DNA of 64,000 bases, from NCBI RefSeq assembly GCF_001507645.1, contig NZ_CP013909.1, positions 3,162,001-3,226,000 on the forward strand, written 5' to 3'. The DNA comes from Hymenobacter sedentarius (GTDB lineage Bacteria > Bacteroidota > Bacteroidia > Cytophagales > Hymenobacteraceae). The translations under genes were made by a program, and so were the position numbers. The notes beneath the pieces were generated by a model. That model did not search any database and was not told the origin of the DNA. It saw only the letters and a list, made by a program, of their open reading frames with translations. This document shows positions 50,965 to 60,734 of this stretch, piece after piece (position 1 is the first letter of the stretch; every line of letters starts with the position of its first letter).

Positions 50965-53900
50965 ATGGCTTCCCCCAAGAATCCGCAAACTACGCCTCGC
51001 CGCACCCCGACGACCGCTGCTACGGATGAGATTGCCGGTAACACGCCGGATACCGGTGCCGTATCGGCCCTGGACGTTGTGCGGACCAACAACGACCTGA
51101 CCCGCAAGAAAGGCGGCTCGCGGGGTTCGGTAGATACCCAAGACCCGGGCTACGTAAACGACCAGCTCAACCGGGTGCTCTACGCCCTCGACGCCTTCAA
51201 AAAAGGCGACGTGTCGGTGCGCCTGACCAAGCAGAACGACGACATCTTTGCCGAAATCGCCGAAGCCTACAACTCGATGGTGGAGATGATAGGCGGGGTA
51301 GGCGGCGAGGTATCGCGCATCTCGAAGGTGGCCGGGGTAGAAGGAAACCTGAAGGCGCGGGCCTCGGCCGACGGCGCCGCGGGTTTCTGGCGCGACATGA
51401 TTAACAACATCAACGGCCTGGTGGACAGCATCGCCGTGCCGGTATTGGAGGTAGGCAAGGTACTGAAGAACATCAGCCGCGGCAACCTGGACGAAAGCTT
51501 CCAGATTCCGGTATCGGGCGACTTCAAACTGATGGCCGAAACCATCAACAAAACCATCGACAACCTGAACATCTTCGCCGGCGAGGTAACCCGCGTGGCC
51601 CAAGAAGTAGGTACCGAAGGAAAGCTCGGCGGCCAAGCCAGCGTACCCAACGTAGGCGGCATCTGGAAAGACCTGACCGACAACGTAAACAACATGGCCT
51701 CGAACCTGACCAGTCAGGTACGAGACATTGCCAACGTAGCAACGGCCGTAGCCAAGGGCGACTTGACCCAAAAGGTAACGGTTGATGTAAAAGGCGAATT
51801 CCTGCAGCTCAAGCAAAACCTCAACCAGATGGTGGACTCGCTGAACCTGTTTGCCGGCGAGGTAACCCGTGTGGCGCAGGAAGTGGGTACGGAGGGTAAA
51901 CTCGGCGGCCAGGCCTCGGTACCGAACGTGGCCGGCGTTTGGAAGGACCTGACCGACAATGTAAACAACATGGCGAGCAACCTGACTTCTCAGGTGCGGG
52001 ACATTGCCAACGTGGCCACCGCGGTAGCAAAAGGTGACTTGAGCCAGAAAGTAACCGTCGATGTAAAAGGCGAGCTGCTCCAGCTGAAGCAGAACCTGAA
52101 CCAGATGGTGGACTCGCTGAACCTGTTTGCCGGCGAAGTAACCCGCGTGGCGCAGGAAGTAGGCACCGAAGGCCGCCTGGGTGGCCAGGCCTCCGTGCCC
52201 AGCGTCGCTGGTGTGTGGAAGGACTTGACCGACAACGTAAACTACATGGCTTCGAACTTGACGAGCCAGGTACGAGACATTGCCAACGTGGCAACCGCGG
52301 TAGCCAAAGGCGACTTGACGCAGACGGTAACCGTCGACGTAAAAGGTGAATTCCTGCAGCTCAAGCAGAACTTGAACCAGATGGTGGCGTCCCTTAACCT
52401 GTTTGCTGGCGAGGTAACCCGCGTGGCACAGGAAGTAGGAACGGAAGGGAAGCTGGGTGGCCAGGCTAGCGTGCCGAACGTGGCCGGTGTGTGGAAAGCC
52501 TTGACCGACAACGTAAACGACATGGCCGCGGCTCTTACCTCGCAGGTACGAGACATTGCCAACGTGGCTACCGCCGTAGCCCGCGGCGACTTGAGCCAGA
52601 AGATGACGGTGAACGTGAAGGGCGAAATCCTGGAGCTGAAGAACATCCTTAATCAGATGGTGGACTCGCTCAACATCTTCGGTGACGAAGTAACCCGCGT
52701 GGCCCGCGAAGTAGGTACCGAAGGTAAACTGGGCGGCCAGGCCGTAGTGCCCCGCGTAGGTGGAACCTGGAAGGAGCTGACCGACAACGTAAACACAATG
52801 GCTAGCAACCTGACTTCTCAGGTGCGAGACATTGCCAATGTAGCTACCGCCGTATCGAAAGGTGACCTTTCGCAGAAGATTACGGTAGACGTAAAAGGTG
52901 AGCTGCTCGACCTAAAGGACAACCTGAACCAGATGGTGGACTCCCTGAACATCTTCGCCGGCGAGGTAACCCGCGTGGCGCGTGAGGTGGGCACCGAAGG
53001 TATCCTGGGCGGCCAGGCCAACGTACCCCGCGTAAGCGGCACCTGGAAGGATTTGACGGACAACGTGAATACGATGGCCTCGAACTTGACCTCGCAAATG
53101 CGCGACATTGCCAACGTGGCAACTGCCGTAGCCAAAGGCGACTTGAGCCAGAAAATCACGGTAAATGTGCGCGGTGAGCTGCTGCAGTTGAAGGAAAACC
53201 TCAACGAAATGGTGGACTCCCTGAACACCTTCGGTGACGAAGTAACCCGCGTGGCCCGCGAAGTGGGTACCGAGGGCAAGCTGGGCGGCCAGGCCAAAGT
53301 GCCCAACGTGCGCGGCACCTGGAAGGACCTCACCGACAACGTAAACACAATGGCTAGCAACCTGACCTCGCAGGTACGGGACATTGCCAACGTAGCTACC
53401 GCCGTATCGCGCGGCGACTTGAGCCAGAAAGTATCGGTAAACGTCAACGGTGAGTTGCTCGACCTGAAAGACAACTTGAACCGAATGGTGGACTCCCTGA
53501 ACATCTTCGCCGGCGAGGTAACCCGCGTGGCGCAAGAGGTAGGCACCGAGGGCAAGCTGGGCGGTCAGGCCTCCGTGCCCAGCGTGGCTGGCGTGTGGAA
53601 GGAACTGACCGACAACGTAAACTACATGGCCTCCAACCTCACCACGCAGGTGCGGGGCATTGTGAAGGTAGTGACCGCGGTATCGAAGGGTGACTTGACC
53701 CAGAAACTGACGCTGCAAGCCAAAGGCGAAGTAGCCGAGCTGGCCGACACCATCAACCGAATGGTGGACGACCTTAACCGCCTCGCCGTCGAAGTAAGCC
53801 GCGTGGCGAAAGTGGCCGGTGTGGAAGGCAAGCTAACCGAACGCGCCACGGTAGGCGGTGTGTCGGGTTCCTGGAAAGAACTGGTGGACACGCTCAACGC

Positions 53901-55425
53901 CCTGCTCGAATCCATTGCCTCGCCGGTACTGGAAGTGAGCCGCGTGGTACGCGCCATCTCGGAAGGCGACCTGACCCAGCGCGTGGAAGTGCCTACCACG
54001 GGCGACATCCTGGCCATGTCGAACGCCCTTAACCTCGCCGTGGAGAACCTGAACGAGTTGCTCGGCGAAATCAACGACTCGTCGCAGATTGTGGGTACTT
54101 CTTCGGAAGAAATGGCCGGCAAAGGCCAGGAGATGAGCCGCGTAACCGTCGATGTGGCCTTGGCCATGCAGCAGATGGCTGAAGGCGCTCAGAACCAGGC
54201 TTTGAAAACCGACCAGGCCTTTAAGCTGATTGAAGAAATCATGCAGGCCACGAAGGAAACCGCCAACAAGGCCGACGTGGTAAACAAATCGGCTATCCTG
54301 GGTGAGCAGACCTCGCAGCTCGGTCTGAAAACGGTGGCGGAAGTGGTGAAAAACATGGAAGAAATATCCAGTGCCGCTTCGCAAACGTCCCGCACCATCG
54401 AAGTACTTAGCACCCGGTCGGGTGAGATCAGCAAGTCGCTGGGTGTGATTACCGACATCGCCTCGCAAACCAACCTGCTGGCACTGAACGCGGCCATCGA
54501 AGCAGCCCGCGCCGGGGAAGCCGGCCGTGGTTTCGCGGTAGTAGCCGAGGAAATCCGGAAGCTGGCCGAAGGCTCCCGCAAGTCGGCCAACGAAATTGCC
54601 ACGCTGGTAGAGGACGTTCGCAAGGACACCACCTCAGCCGCAACCGCTATTTCGACCATGGAAAACCGAGTACTCAAAGGCAAGAACGCTACGTTCGAAG
54701 CCAGCTCGGCATTTAAGAACATTGCGACCAGCAGCGGCGAAACGCTCCGCACCTCGCGCGACATTCTCACGGCTACCGAGGTACAGAAAACGTCGATTGG
54801 CGACGTAGTGAAGTACGTGGAGGAAGTGGTAGCCATTGCCGAGCAAACGGCCACGGGCACGCAGCAAGTGGCCGGCACGGCCAAGCAGTTGTCGACGGCC
54901 ATGCAGGAGCTGACCACCAGCTCGCAGCGCCTCACCGACATTGCCGACGACCTCCAGGCCGGCCTCGAAACCTTCCAACTCAGCTCGTACGAGCCGGAGC
55001 CCGAGCCGGTGCCGCTGCGCCGCGGTCCAAGCGTTCGGGATATGTACCGGGCCCGGGATTCGTACGCTCCTGCTCCGCAGAACGGCAACGGCGGCGCCAA
55101 CCGCCGGGCCCAAAGCCGGCCCGAAGCAGCTCCGGAACTTTCCGAAAATGGCCGCCGCAACGGCATGGTACGCCGCAATGGCCGGGCCGAAATGTTTGCT
55201 CCAGCAGCTGCTCCGGCAGCTCCTAAAACGGAGCGGCGGGTACGTTCGAATCGCGCGGAGGTAGAAATTAACGGCAATGGGGCGCCCAAGCCTGCAGCTC
55301 AAGCCTCACGGCCGGCGCCTGCAAAGCCGGCGGCCCAGCCCGAACAGGCGAAGAATGGCAAGAGCCCCCGCAACGGCCAGGCCGTGAAGGACGCAGCCCC
55401 CAAATCAAAAGCCAAAGCCAAGTAA
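50965..55425 (+). CDS. Soluble chemoreceptor with long HAMP-type repeat array
   Basis: Methyl-accepting chemotaxis-type protein of about 1486 residues without any hydrophobic helix, so cytoplasmic. Residues about 1-65 are polar and disordered. About 65-1050 hold ten related units of about 92 residues (E-V-T-R-V-A-x-E-V-G-T-E-G ... G-x-W-K-x-L-T-D-N-V-N ... G-D-L-x-Q-K); units 2-9 are almost identical. These resemble the HAMP doublets of fungal Nik1-type kinases. About 1060-1340 is the signalling coiled coil with the conserved hairpin tip ([18 protein letters not shown]). The last 110 residues are Ala/Pro/Asn-rich. No sensor domain is visible, so the input may be the array itself. cheW, cheY, cheA and cheC genes follow. 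Confidence 0.9.
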   Translation: MASPKNPQTTPRRTPTTAATDEIAGNTPDTGAVSALDVVRTNNDLTRKKGGSRGSVDTQDPGYVNDQLNRVLYALDAFKKGDVSVRLTKQNDDIFAEIAEAYNSMVEMIGGVGGEVSRISKVAGVEGNLKARASADGAAGFWRDMINNINGLVDSIAVPVLEVGKVLKNISRGNLDESFQIPVSGDFKLMAETINKTIDNLNIFAGEVTRVAQEVGTEGKLGGQASVPNVGGIWKDLTDNVNNMASNLTSQVRDIANVATAVAKGDLTQKVTVDVKGEFLQLKQNLNQMVDSLNLFAGEVTRVAQEVGTEGKLGGQASVPNVAGVWKDLTDNVNNMASNLTSQVRDIANVATAVAKGDLSQKVTVDVKGELLQLKQNLNQMVDSLNLFAGEVTRVAQEVGTEGRLGGQASVPSVAGVWKDLTDNVNYMASNLTSQVRDIANVATAVAKGDLTQTVTVDVKGEFLQLKQNLNQMVASLNLFAGEVTRVAQEVGTEGKLGGQASVPNVAGVWKALTDNVNDMAAALTSQVRDIANVATAVARGDLSQKMTVNVKGEILELKNILNQMVDSLNIFGDEVTRVAREVGTEGKLGGQAVVPRVGGTWKELTDNVNTMASNLTSQVRDIANVATAVSKGDLSQKITVDVKGELLDLKDNLNQMVDSLNIFAGEVTRVAREVGTEGILGGQANVPRVSGTWKDLTDNVNTMASNLTSQMRDIANVATAVAKGDLSQKITVNVRGELLQLKENLNEMVDSLNTFGDEVTRVAREVGTEGKLGGQAKVPNVRGTWKDLTDNVNTMASNLTSQVRDIANVATAVSRGDLSQKVSVNVNGELLDLKDNLNRMVDSLNIFAGEVTRVAQEVGTEGKLGGQASVPSVAGVWKELTDNVNYMASNLTTQVRGIVKVVTAVSKGDLTQKLTLQAKGEVAELADTINRMVDDLNRLAVEVSRVAKVAGVEGKLTERATVGGVSGSWKELVDTLNALLESIASPVLEVSRVVRAISEGDLTQRVEVPTTGDILAMSNALNLAVENLNELLGEINDSSQIVGTSSEEMAGKGQEMSRVTVDVALAMQQMAEGAQNQALKTDQAFKLIEEIMQATKETANKADVVNKSAILGEQTSQLGLKTVAEVVKNMEEISSAASQTSRTIEVLSTRSGEISKSLGVITDIASQTNLLALNAAIEAARAGEAGRGFAVVAEEIRKLAEGSRKSANEIATLVEDVRKDTTSAATAISTMENRVLKGKNATFEASSAFKNIATSSGETLRTSRDILTATEVQKTSIGDVVKYVEEVVAIAEQTATGTQQVAGTAKQLSTAMQELTTSSQRLTDIADDLQAGLETFQLSSYEPEPEPVPLRRGPSVRDMYRARDSYAPAPQNGNGGANRRAQSRPEAAPELSENGRRNGMVRRNGRAEMFAPAAAPAAPKTERRVRSNRAEVEINGNGAPKPAAQASRPAPAKPAAQPEQAKNGKSPRNGQAVKDAAPKSKAKAK
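51540..53790 (+). repeat. Tandem 276-bp repeats within the chemoreceptor gene
   Basis: The motif GCGAGGTAAC or a close variant recurs at 51581, 51857, 52133, 52409, then near 52685, 52961, 53237 and 53513, always 276 bp apart, with no insertion or deletion. The DNA units are very similar, so copy number could change by recombination and short-read assemblies could collapse them. Confidence 0.85.
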
Positions 55426-55431
55426 TTTTTG

Positions 55432-55528
55432 GTAACTGGTAGTGGTATTTGGTAGTCGCAAGCAACAATGCTTTAGCTTCCCGACCACCAAATACCCACT
55501 ACTGACCACCAGCTGCTGACTACCAAGT
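55432..55528. repeat. Inverted repeat between chemoreceptor and cheW
   Basis: Left arm GGTAACTGGTAGTGGTATTT... (from 55432) pairs imperfectly with the right arm ACCACCAAATACCCACTACT... (ending near 55528). The arms share about 24 of 28 positions when inverted. It fills the whole gap and could form a large hairpin that adjusts cheW expression, or be a dispersed repeat. Confidence 0.5.
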
Positions 55529-55530
55529 AT

Positions 55531-56061
55531 ATGGCCGAGATTGAACTAGCCGCTCCTGCCCCTAAATCTGAACGCGCCAAACCGGCCGAGCTGGTTCAGC
55601 TCATTGTGTTCCGGCTGGGCGACGAAGACTACGGCATCCGCATTGAGCAGGTGAAAGAGGTGACCGTGACCCCGGAAGTGGCGCGTATGCCCAAAACGCC
55701 GCCCTTCATCAAAGGCATTGCCAACCTGCGCGGCGACATCATTGCCATTATTGACCTGGAAGAGCGGTTTCGGCTCCGGCCCGCCGGCCGGCCCTTGCCC
55801 GAACGCAGCTACACCGTAGCCGTGGAGGCCGCCGACTATACCCTTGGCCTGATGGTGCGCGAAGTGCCGCGTCCCTTCACGCTGCCCCTGAGCCAGATTG
55901 AGCCGGCCCCGGAGTTTGTGCAGGACTCCAGCACCCGCGACAAGTACCTCGAAGGCATTGCCAAACTCCCCGAGGGGGGCATCATCATCGTGCTCGACAT
56001 GCGTAAGTTGCTCACCCCAAGCGAGGTGATGCGGCTGCCCGGCAAAGGGGCATCTTCGTAG
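55531..56061 (+). CDS. cheW: CheW chemotaxis adaptor
   Basis: Adaptor of 176 residues that couples receptor hairpin tips to CheA. The CheW fold is shown by L-V-Q-L-I-V-F-R-L-G-D-E-D-Y-G-I, then I-P-x-x-A-R-M-P-like V-A-R-M-P-K-T-P-P-F-I-K-G-I-A-N, then L-R-G-D-I-I-A-I-I-D-L. The N-terminal 20 residues are Ala/Pro-rich. It follows the receptor gene by 105 bp on the same strand. Start ATG 55531. Confidence 0.93.
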   Translation: MAEIELAAPAPKSERAKPAELVQLIVFRLGDEDYGIRIEQVKEVTVTPEVARMPKTPPFIKGIANLRGDIIAIIDLEERFRLRPAGRPLPERSYTVAVEAADYTLGLMVREVPRPFTLPLSQIEPAPEFVQDSSTRDKYLEGIAKLPEGGIIIVLDMRKLLTPSEVMRLPGKGASS

Positions 56062-56123
56062 CCCCCAGCCCGTACAACGCGGGGCCGGGCGCAGTAGCTC
56101 GGCCATGCAATCGAATTACCCCT

Positions 56124-56528
56124 ATGTCACCCAATACCATGAACAAGCGCATTCTCATCGTCGACGACTCATTTTACATGCGGACGATGCTCAAGAACAT
56201 GCTCACCGACGCTGGCTACGAGGTAGTAGGCGAAGCCGCCAACGGGGCCCAGGCCCTGGAAATGGCCACTTCAACCGAGCCTGACCTCATCACCCTCGAC
56301 GTGATTCTGCCCGATAACACCGGGCTGGACGTGCTCAAGAGCCTTCGCCAAACGCAGCCGTCGGCCAAGGTGGTGATGTGCAGCGCCGTGGGCCAGGAGG
56401 TCATCGTGAACGAAGCCATCGAGAATGGGGCCCTGGCCTACATCGTGAAGCCGTTCTCGGAAGAGAAGGTGTTGGAGATAGTGGGAGCCGCGTTGCAAAA
56501 CAACGACGCCACAGAACAGACGGCCTAA
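56124..56528 (+). CDS. CheY-like response regulator
   Basis: Single receiver domain of about 134 residues. D14-D15 (V-D-D-S) bind Mg, D59 (T-L-D-V) accepts phosphate from CheA, S in M-C-S-A-V-G is the switch Ser/Thr position, and K in V-K-P-F completes the site. There is no output domain, as in CheY. The target in a gliding Bacteroidota is unknown. ATG 56124 or 56139 could start it. It lies between cheW and cheA. Confidence 0.93.
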   Translation: MSPNTMNKRILIVDDSFYMRTMLKNMLTDAGYEVVGEAANGAQALEMATSTEPDLITLDVILPDNTGLDVLKSLRQTQPSAKVVMCSAVGQEVIVNEAIENGALAYIVKPFSEEKVLEIVGAALQNNDATEQTA

Positions 56529-56633
56529 GGTGCGGCCGCAACCTCCCGTGGCTATGCAGCTCACCGTCGGAAACGATGGGGCTTGGTGGCGCGTGGCGGT
56601 TTGGGAACAACGTGTAACTATGAACATCGGCCA

Positions 56634-58274
56634 ATGAAAACGCGCGACCAGGAATACCGGGAGCTGTTCATGGCCGAGGCACTGGAGTATTACGACTCCA
56701 TGAGCCGGCACCTGAGCGAGCTGGAGCGCAACCCCGACGCGGGTCCGGCACTCAATGAGCTGTTCCGGCTCATGCACAACCTCAAGGCCAACGCCCGGGC
56801 CATGGGCTTTACGGACCTGGGCGAGGTTGCCCACCACCTGGAAACGCTCTTTGGGCTGATTCGGGACCACGAGCGCACCTTTAGCGGGCCGCTCATTCGG
56901 GTGGTATTTGCCGGGGTTGACGCGTTGGGCAGCATGATTCGGGCGGTGGGAGCCAACCAGCCCCTGCCCGATGCCAGTGCGTTGCTTGAGAACCTCGACC
57001 GCCTAGTGCGCGGCGAAGCGCCGGTGCTGGACGACGAAGAGACCATCGACACCGAAGAGGAGTCGAACCGGAAAATGGAGCTGTCGGACCTGGTGTACAT
57101 CCAGGTCAAGAAGCTCGACAACTTGCTGAACCTGGTAGGCGAGCTGGTGATTGACCGCGACCGGATAATGACCCTGGCCCAGGAGCTCGACAACCCCGCG
57201 CTGCTGGCCACGGCCCAGCACCTGTTCCGCATTTCTGATGATTTGCAGTACAGCGTGATGGATGCCCGGCTGGTAGGGGTGGGCGTGCTGCTCAACAAGT
57301 TTCCAAGGGTGGTGCGCGACGTGGCCGCGGTCGAAGACAAGCAGGTGGAGCTGACCATGAGCGGGCAGGACGTGCAGATTGACCGCAACATCCTGCAAAT
57401 CATTACCGACGCCTTGCTGCACCTGGTGCGCAACGCCGTCAGCCACGGCCTCGAAACCACCGAGCAACGCCTGAAGGCGGGCAAGTCTCCCGTTGGGCAG
57501 CTCACCCTCTCGGCCCTGACCGAGCGCGACGACGTGCTCATTCAGGTGCGCGACGATGGCCGCGGCATCGACACCGAAGCCGTGCGCCGCAAAGCCGTAG
57601 AGCGGGGCCTGACCACGGCTAAAGCCGCCGCTACGCTGGACGAGCACGCCGTGTGGGCGTTCTTATTCGAGCCAGGCTTTTCAATGGCTCAACAAGTAAC
57701 CGACATCTCTGGCCGCGGCGTGGGCCTGGATGTGGTGAAGCTGGCCCTGGATTCGTTAGGCGGCCAGTTACGCGTGGAGTCGCAGTTGGGCGTGGGCACT
57801 ACGTTTACGCTGGTGCTGCCCACCTCCATTGCTGTAAAAGGCGCCTTGCTGGTAGAAGTGGACGAACGGCCCTATGCCGTGCCGCTGCTGCACACCGACA
57901 CGGTGCTGGCCCTACACCCCGGGCAGATTTCGGTAGTGGGCGGCGTGCTGGTGACCCAATTCCACGAGCAGTCCGTACCGCTGGTGCCCTTGCGCCAGCT
58001 GCTGTACGACGAAGGCGACGGGCCGCTACCCCTTGCCGACAAAAACGACGTGAATGGCCCCCAGCATGTGCTGGTGGTCAACTACAACAACCGCCGCCTG
58101 GGCCTGGTCGTCGACCGATTTCTGCGTCAGCAGAACATCGTCATCAAGCCACTCAGTAAGCCGTTGGATACCATTGACCTGTTTGGGGGAGTCACCCTGC
58201 TCGGAAGCGGGCAAGTGTGCCTCGTACTGGATGTGCCGGCACTCACCCGCTTGTTTTTAAACAAACGGCCCTAA
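56634..58274 (+). CDS. cheA: CheA histidine kinase (no P2 domain)
   Basis: Chemotaxis kinase of about 546 residues. The HPt (P1) domain ends near 110, with phosphorylation site H48 in L-M-H-N-L-K-A-N. A short acidic linker leads directly to the dimerisation helices (about 155-210). The ATP domain has H-L-V-R-N-A-V-S-H-G-L-E, D-D-G-R-G-I-D and G-R-G-V-G-L-D-V. The last 130 residues are a CheW-like domain. The CheY-docking P2 domain is missing. ATG 56634 is used. Confidence 0.93.
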   Translation: MKTRDQEYRELFMAEALEYYDSMSRHLSELERNPDAGPALNELFRLMHNLKANARAMGFTDLGEVAHHLETLFGLIRDHERTFSGPLIRVVFAGVDALGSMIRAVGANQPLPDASALLENLDRLVRGEAPVLDDEETIDTEEESNRKMELSDLVYIQVKKLDNLLNLVGELVIDRDRIMTLAQELDNPALLATAQHLFRISDDLQYSVMDARLVGVGVLLNKFPRVVRDVAAVEDKQVELTMSGQDVQIDRNILQIITDALLHLVRNAVSHGLETTEQRLKAGKSPVGQLTLSALTERDDVLIQVRDDGRGIDTEAVRRKAVERGLTTAKAAATLDEHAVWAFLFEPGFSMAQQVTDISGRGVGLDVVKLALDSLGGQLRVESQLGVGTTFTLVLPTSIAVKGALLVEVDERPYAVPLLHTDTVLALHPGQISVVGGVLVTQFHEQSVPLVPLRQLLYDEGDGPLPLADKNDVNGPQHVLVVNYNNRRLGLVVDRFLRQQNIVIKPLSKPLDTIDLFGGVTLLGSGQVCLVLDVPALTRLFLNKRP

Positions 58275-58330
58275 ACTCACTTTCTCTCACCACAGTCCTC
58301 GCAGCTGCACTTCCCCCTAGATTCGACGTT

Positions 58331-58963
58331 ATGGATTTATCGATGACCGACTTAGAACGTGATATAATCCGCGAGATTTTGAACATTGGCCTGGCTCGCG
58401 CCGCCGATTCGTTCGCCGTAATCGCCCAAGAACGGGTGCTCCTGGAAGTGCCGAATATCGACTTGCTGGTAAGCGACGATATCTTGGCCAGAGTGCGCGA
58501 TTATCAGACCAACCACGTTGCTATTCAGTCCGATATCCGGGGGGATTTCAACGGTACCACGCTGATGTTCTTCTCAGGCCAGCACATTCAGCGGCTTTCC
58601 CGGGTGTGTCTGCGCATGCAATCGGCCGAATCGCTGGAGGTGAACGAGCTTCAGGAGTCGCTGCTGCTCGAAATCAGCAACATCATCACCGGGGCCCTGG
58701 TCACGCAGCTCGCCAACATCCTCAAGGCCAATATTTACGGGGCGCCTCCCACCGCTCCCCACGGCGACATCGGCGATATTCTGCAGAGCCTACTGCCTCA
58801 GCACCAGCTCCAGCCCCTGATTTTTTCGGTTATCACTCAGTTCTCCGACAAAGACAACATGGTGGAGCTGCCGCTGATGCTGTTCTTTGACCGGGTCACC
58901 TTCTCGAAAATTCTGGAGATAATTCGCAGTTACGATTTCCTGGGCAGTCAGATGTCGGCCTAG
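58331..58963 (+). CDS. CheC-type CheY-P phosphatase
   Basis: Product of about 210 residues. It has two copies of the CheC/CheX/FliY phosphatase signature with exact spacing: D11-x3-E15-x2-N18-x22-P41 and S110-x3-E114-x2-N117-x22-P140. These place the Glu and Asn that attack phospho-Asp on CheY. The length matches CheC, and the two intact sites imply an active enzyme. It closes the operon after cheA (56-bp gap). No CheD gene is adjacent. CheX is the nearest alternative name. ATG 58331 is used. Confidence 0.85.
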   Translation: MDLSMTDLERDIIREILNIGLARAADSFAVIAQERVLLEVPNIDLLVSDDILARVRDYQTNHVAIQSDIRGDFNGTTLMFFSGQHIQRLSRVCLRMQSAESLEVNELQESLLLEISNIITGALVTQLANILKANIYGAPPTAPHGDIGDILQSLLPQHQLQPLIFSVITQFSDKDNMVELPLMLFFDRVTFSKILEIIRSYDFLGSQMSA

Positions 58964-59169
58964 TCTTTTTACCGAAGGCTGCTCACTGCATTTAGCAACA
59001 TAACCGCCTACTATAAAAGCACGTCATACAGCTTGAGCCAATTCATCCGGCTCAACTTCATAATTTGGATTTTTGTGGAGCTATTCGATAGCTTCCCTGC
59101 CCATGCCGCCAGCGGATTCACCCCGATTGGCGGCCTTGGTTTTTAATAACCCTTCATTAGCAAACTCCG

Positions 59170-60264
59170 ATGTCTAAGAACAATGCCGCTTTGGCCCAAA
59201 AAATAGCCTCCTTCGACCCCAATGCTCCTGGCGATGCAGCCGGCGGCCTGTTTGGTTTGCCCTTCACCACCGAGGAAGCTCAGGTGGTGGTGGTGCCCGT
59301 TCCGTGGGAAGTGACGGTGAGCTACCGCGCTGGTACCGCCGATGGGCCGGCCGCCATTCGCGAAGCCTCCATGCAAGTCGACCTGTACGACCAGGATTTG
59401 CCCGATGCCTGGAAGTTGGGCCTGGCCATGGAAGACGAGGACGAAACCATTGCCGAAACCAGCCGCAAGCTGCGCCCGCAGGCCTCCGAATACATCGACT
59501 GGCTGGAAGCCGGCCAGCCCGAGACCGACCAGCAAAAATTTAGCACCGTACCCGGCCAAATCACGGCTGAAGGCAACAAGATGCTAAAGTGGCTTAAGGA
59601 TAAAACCGGCGCCCTGCTCGACCAGGGCAAGGGCGTGGTGGTGCTGGGCGGCGACCACAGCACGCCCCTGGGCTACCTGCACGCGCTTGCCGAGCGGCAC
59701 GAAGAATTCGCCATCCTGCAGTTCGACGCGCACTGCGACCTGCGCCCGGCGTACGAAGGGTTCCAATACTCGCACGCCAGCATCATGTACAACGCCCTCG
59801 ACCTGCCCCAGGTGAAGAAGCTGGTGCAAGTTGGCATCCGGGACATGTGCCAGCAGGAGGCCGATTTTATTGCGACTTCTAACGGGCGGGTCGCGTTGTT
59901 CGGCCAGCGCTTTTTAAGCGAAGAAAAGTTCGCCAAGAAATCGTGGAAGAAAGTCTGCGGCAAAATCATAGCTCAACTTCCCCCCAAGGTGTACATCAGC
60001 TTCGACATCGACGGGCTCGACCCCAAGCTGTGCCCCGGCACCGGCACGCCCGTGCCCGGTGGCCTGGAGTTCGAAGAAGCCACCTATCTCATCCGCTCCA
60101 TCGTGCGGGCGGGCATCACCATCATCGGCTGCGACCTCAACGAAGTGGCCCCCGGTGACACCGATTGGAACGGCATCGTGGGCGCGCGCTTGCTCTACCA
60201 ACTTTGCAACTGGATGGCCGTATCTCAAGGCCGCCTCGTCGCGAAAGGGATGGAGGCGGAGTAA
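59170..60264 (+). CDS. Agmatinase/arginase-family ureohydrolase
   Basis: Binuclear-Mn hydrolase of 364 residues. Metal ligands lie in G-G-D-H-S, D-A-H-C-D and S-F-D-I-D-G-L-D-P. The first 95 residues include an insertion relative to E. coli SpeB, which suggests a Bacteroidota subgroup whose substrate (agmatine, guanidinobutyrate, arginine or formimidoylglutamate) cannot be read from the motifs. Start ATG 59170. A small membrane-protein gene follows by 27 bp. Confidence 0.85.
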   Translation: MSKNNAALAQKIASFDPNAPGDAAGGLFGLPFTTEEAQVVVVPVPWEVTVSYRAGTADGPAAIREASMQVDLYDQDLPDAWKLGLAMEDEDETIAETSRKLRPQASEYIDWLEAGQPETDQQKFSTVPGQITAEGNKMLKWLKDKTGALLDQGKGVVVLGGDHSTPLGYLHALAERHEEFAILQFDAHCDLRPAYEGFQYSHASIMYNALDLPQVKKLVQVGIRDMCQQEADFIATSNGRVALFGQRFLSEEKFAKKSWKKVCGKIIAQLPPKVYISFDIDGLDPKLCPGTGTPVPGGLEFEEATYLIRSIVRAGITIIGCDLNEVAPGDTDWNGIVGARLLYQLCNWMAVSQGRLVAKGMEAE

Positions 60265-60291
60265 CCTTCTCTCACCTCAACCCCTTTTTTC

Positions 60292-60630
60292 ATGATTGGT
60301 TTTATCCTCAAATTCATCCTGACGGCGGTGCTGGTGTACGGCCTCAGCCTGGTGCTGCCGGGCGTAGTACTGAGCGGATTCGGCAGCGCGGCCATCCTGG
60401 TGCTGGTGCTGGGCTTGCTCAACGCCGTCGTGAAGCCCATTCTCAAGATTCTCGGCTTTCCCATCACCGTGCTGACGCTGGGCCTGTTCCTGCTGGTTAT
60501 CAACGTAATCATTGTGAAGCTGGCCGATTTCCTGATGAGCAGTTTCGACGTGCACGGTTTCCTCAACGCGCTGCTTTTCAGCATTGCGCTGTCGCTGGTG
60601 AATGCCGTGGTTGATTTAGTGGTAGACTAA
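60292..60630 (+). CDS. Small four-helix membrane protein (phage-holin-like, PF04020 type)
   Basis: Product of 112 residues with four hydrophobic helices at about 4-24, 28-48, 56-80 and 86-110. The L-N-A-V-V-K-P-I-L-K-I-L-x-F-P-I-T-V-L-T-L-G segment is the hallmark of the DUF360/'phage holin family' protein. No lysis role is established for these chromosomal members. It is probably co-transcribed with the ureohydrolase gene and is followed by a bidirectional terminator. Confidence 0.85.
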   Translation: MIGFILKFILTAVLVYGLSLVLPGVVLSGFGSAAILVLVLGLLNAVVKPILKILGFPITVLTLGLFLLVINVIIVKLADFLMSSFDVHGFLNALLFSIALSLVNAVVDLVVD

Positions 60631-60682
60631 TTCGCCTTTACAGCTCAACTTAAGCAAATACTTCACTTAAGGATTGGCCAAC

Positions 60683-60715
60683 AAAAAAGCCCGGCTTCAC
60701 AGCCGGGCTTTTTTG
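60683..60715. terminator. Bidirectional terminator before murA end
   Basis: A6-GCCCGGCT pairs with AGCCGGGC-T6 around a TCAC loop, serving the small membrane-protein gene on the plus strand and murA on the minus strand. Confidence 0.85.
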
Positions 60716-60734
60716 TTCGCTAGAAGGCCAGCCG

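Noticed and set aside
51540..53790. CRISPR-like periodicity
   Set aside because: The 276-bp repeats are coding, in frame and encode HAMP-type units; there are no short repeat-spacer arrays anywhere in the window.
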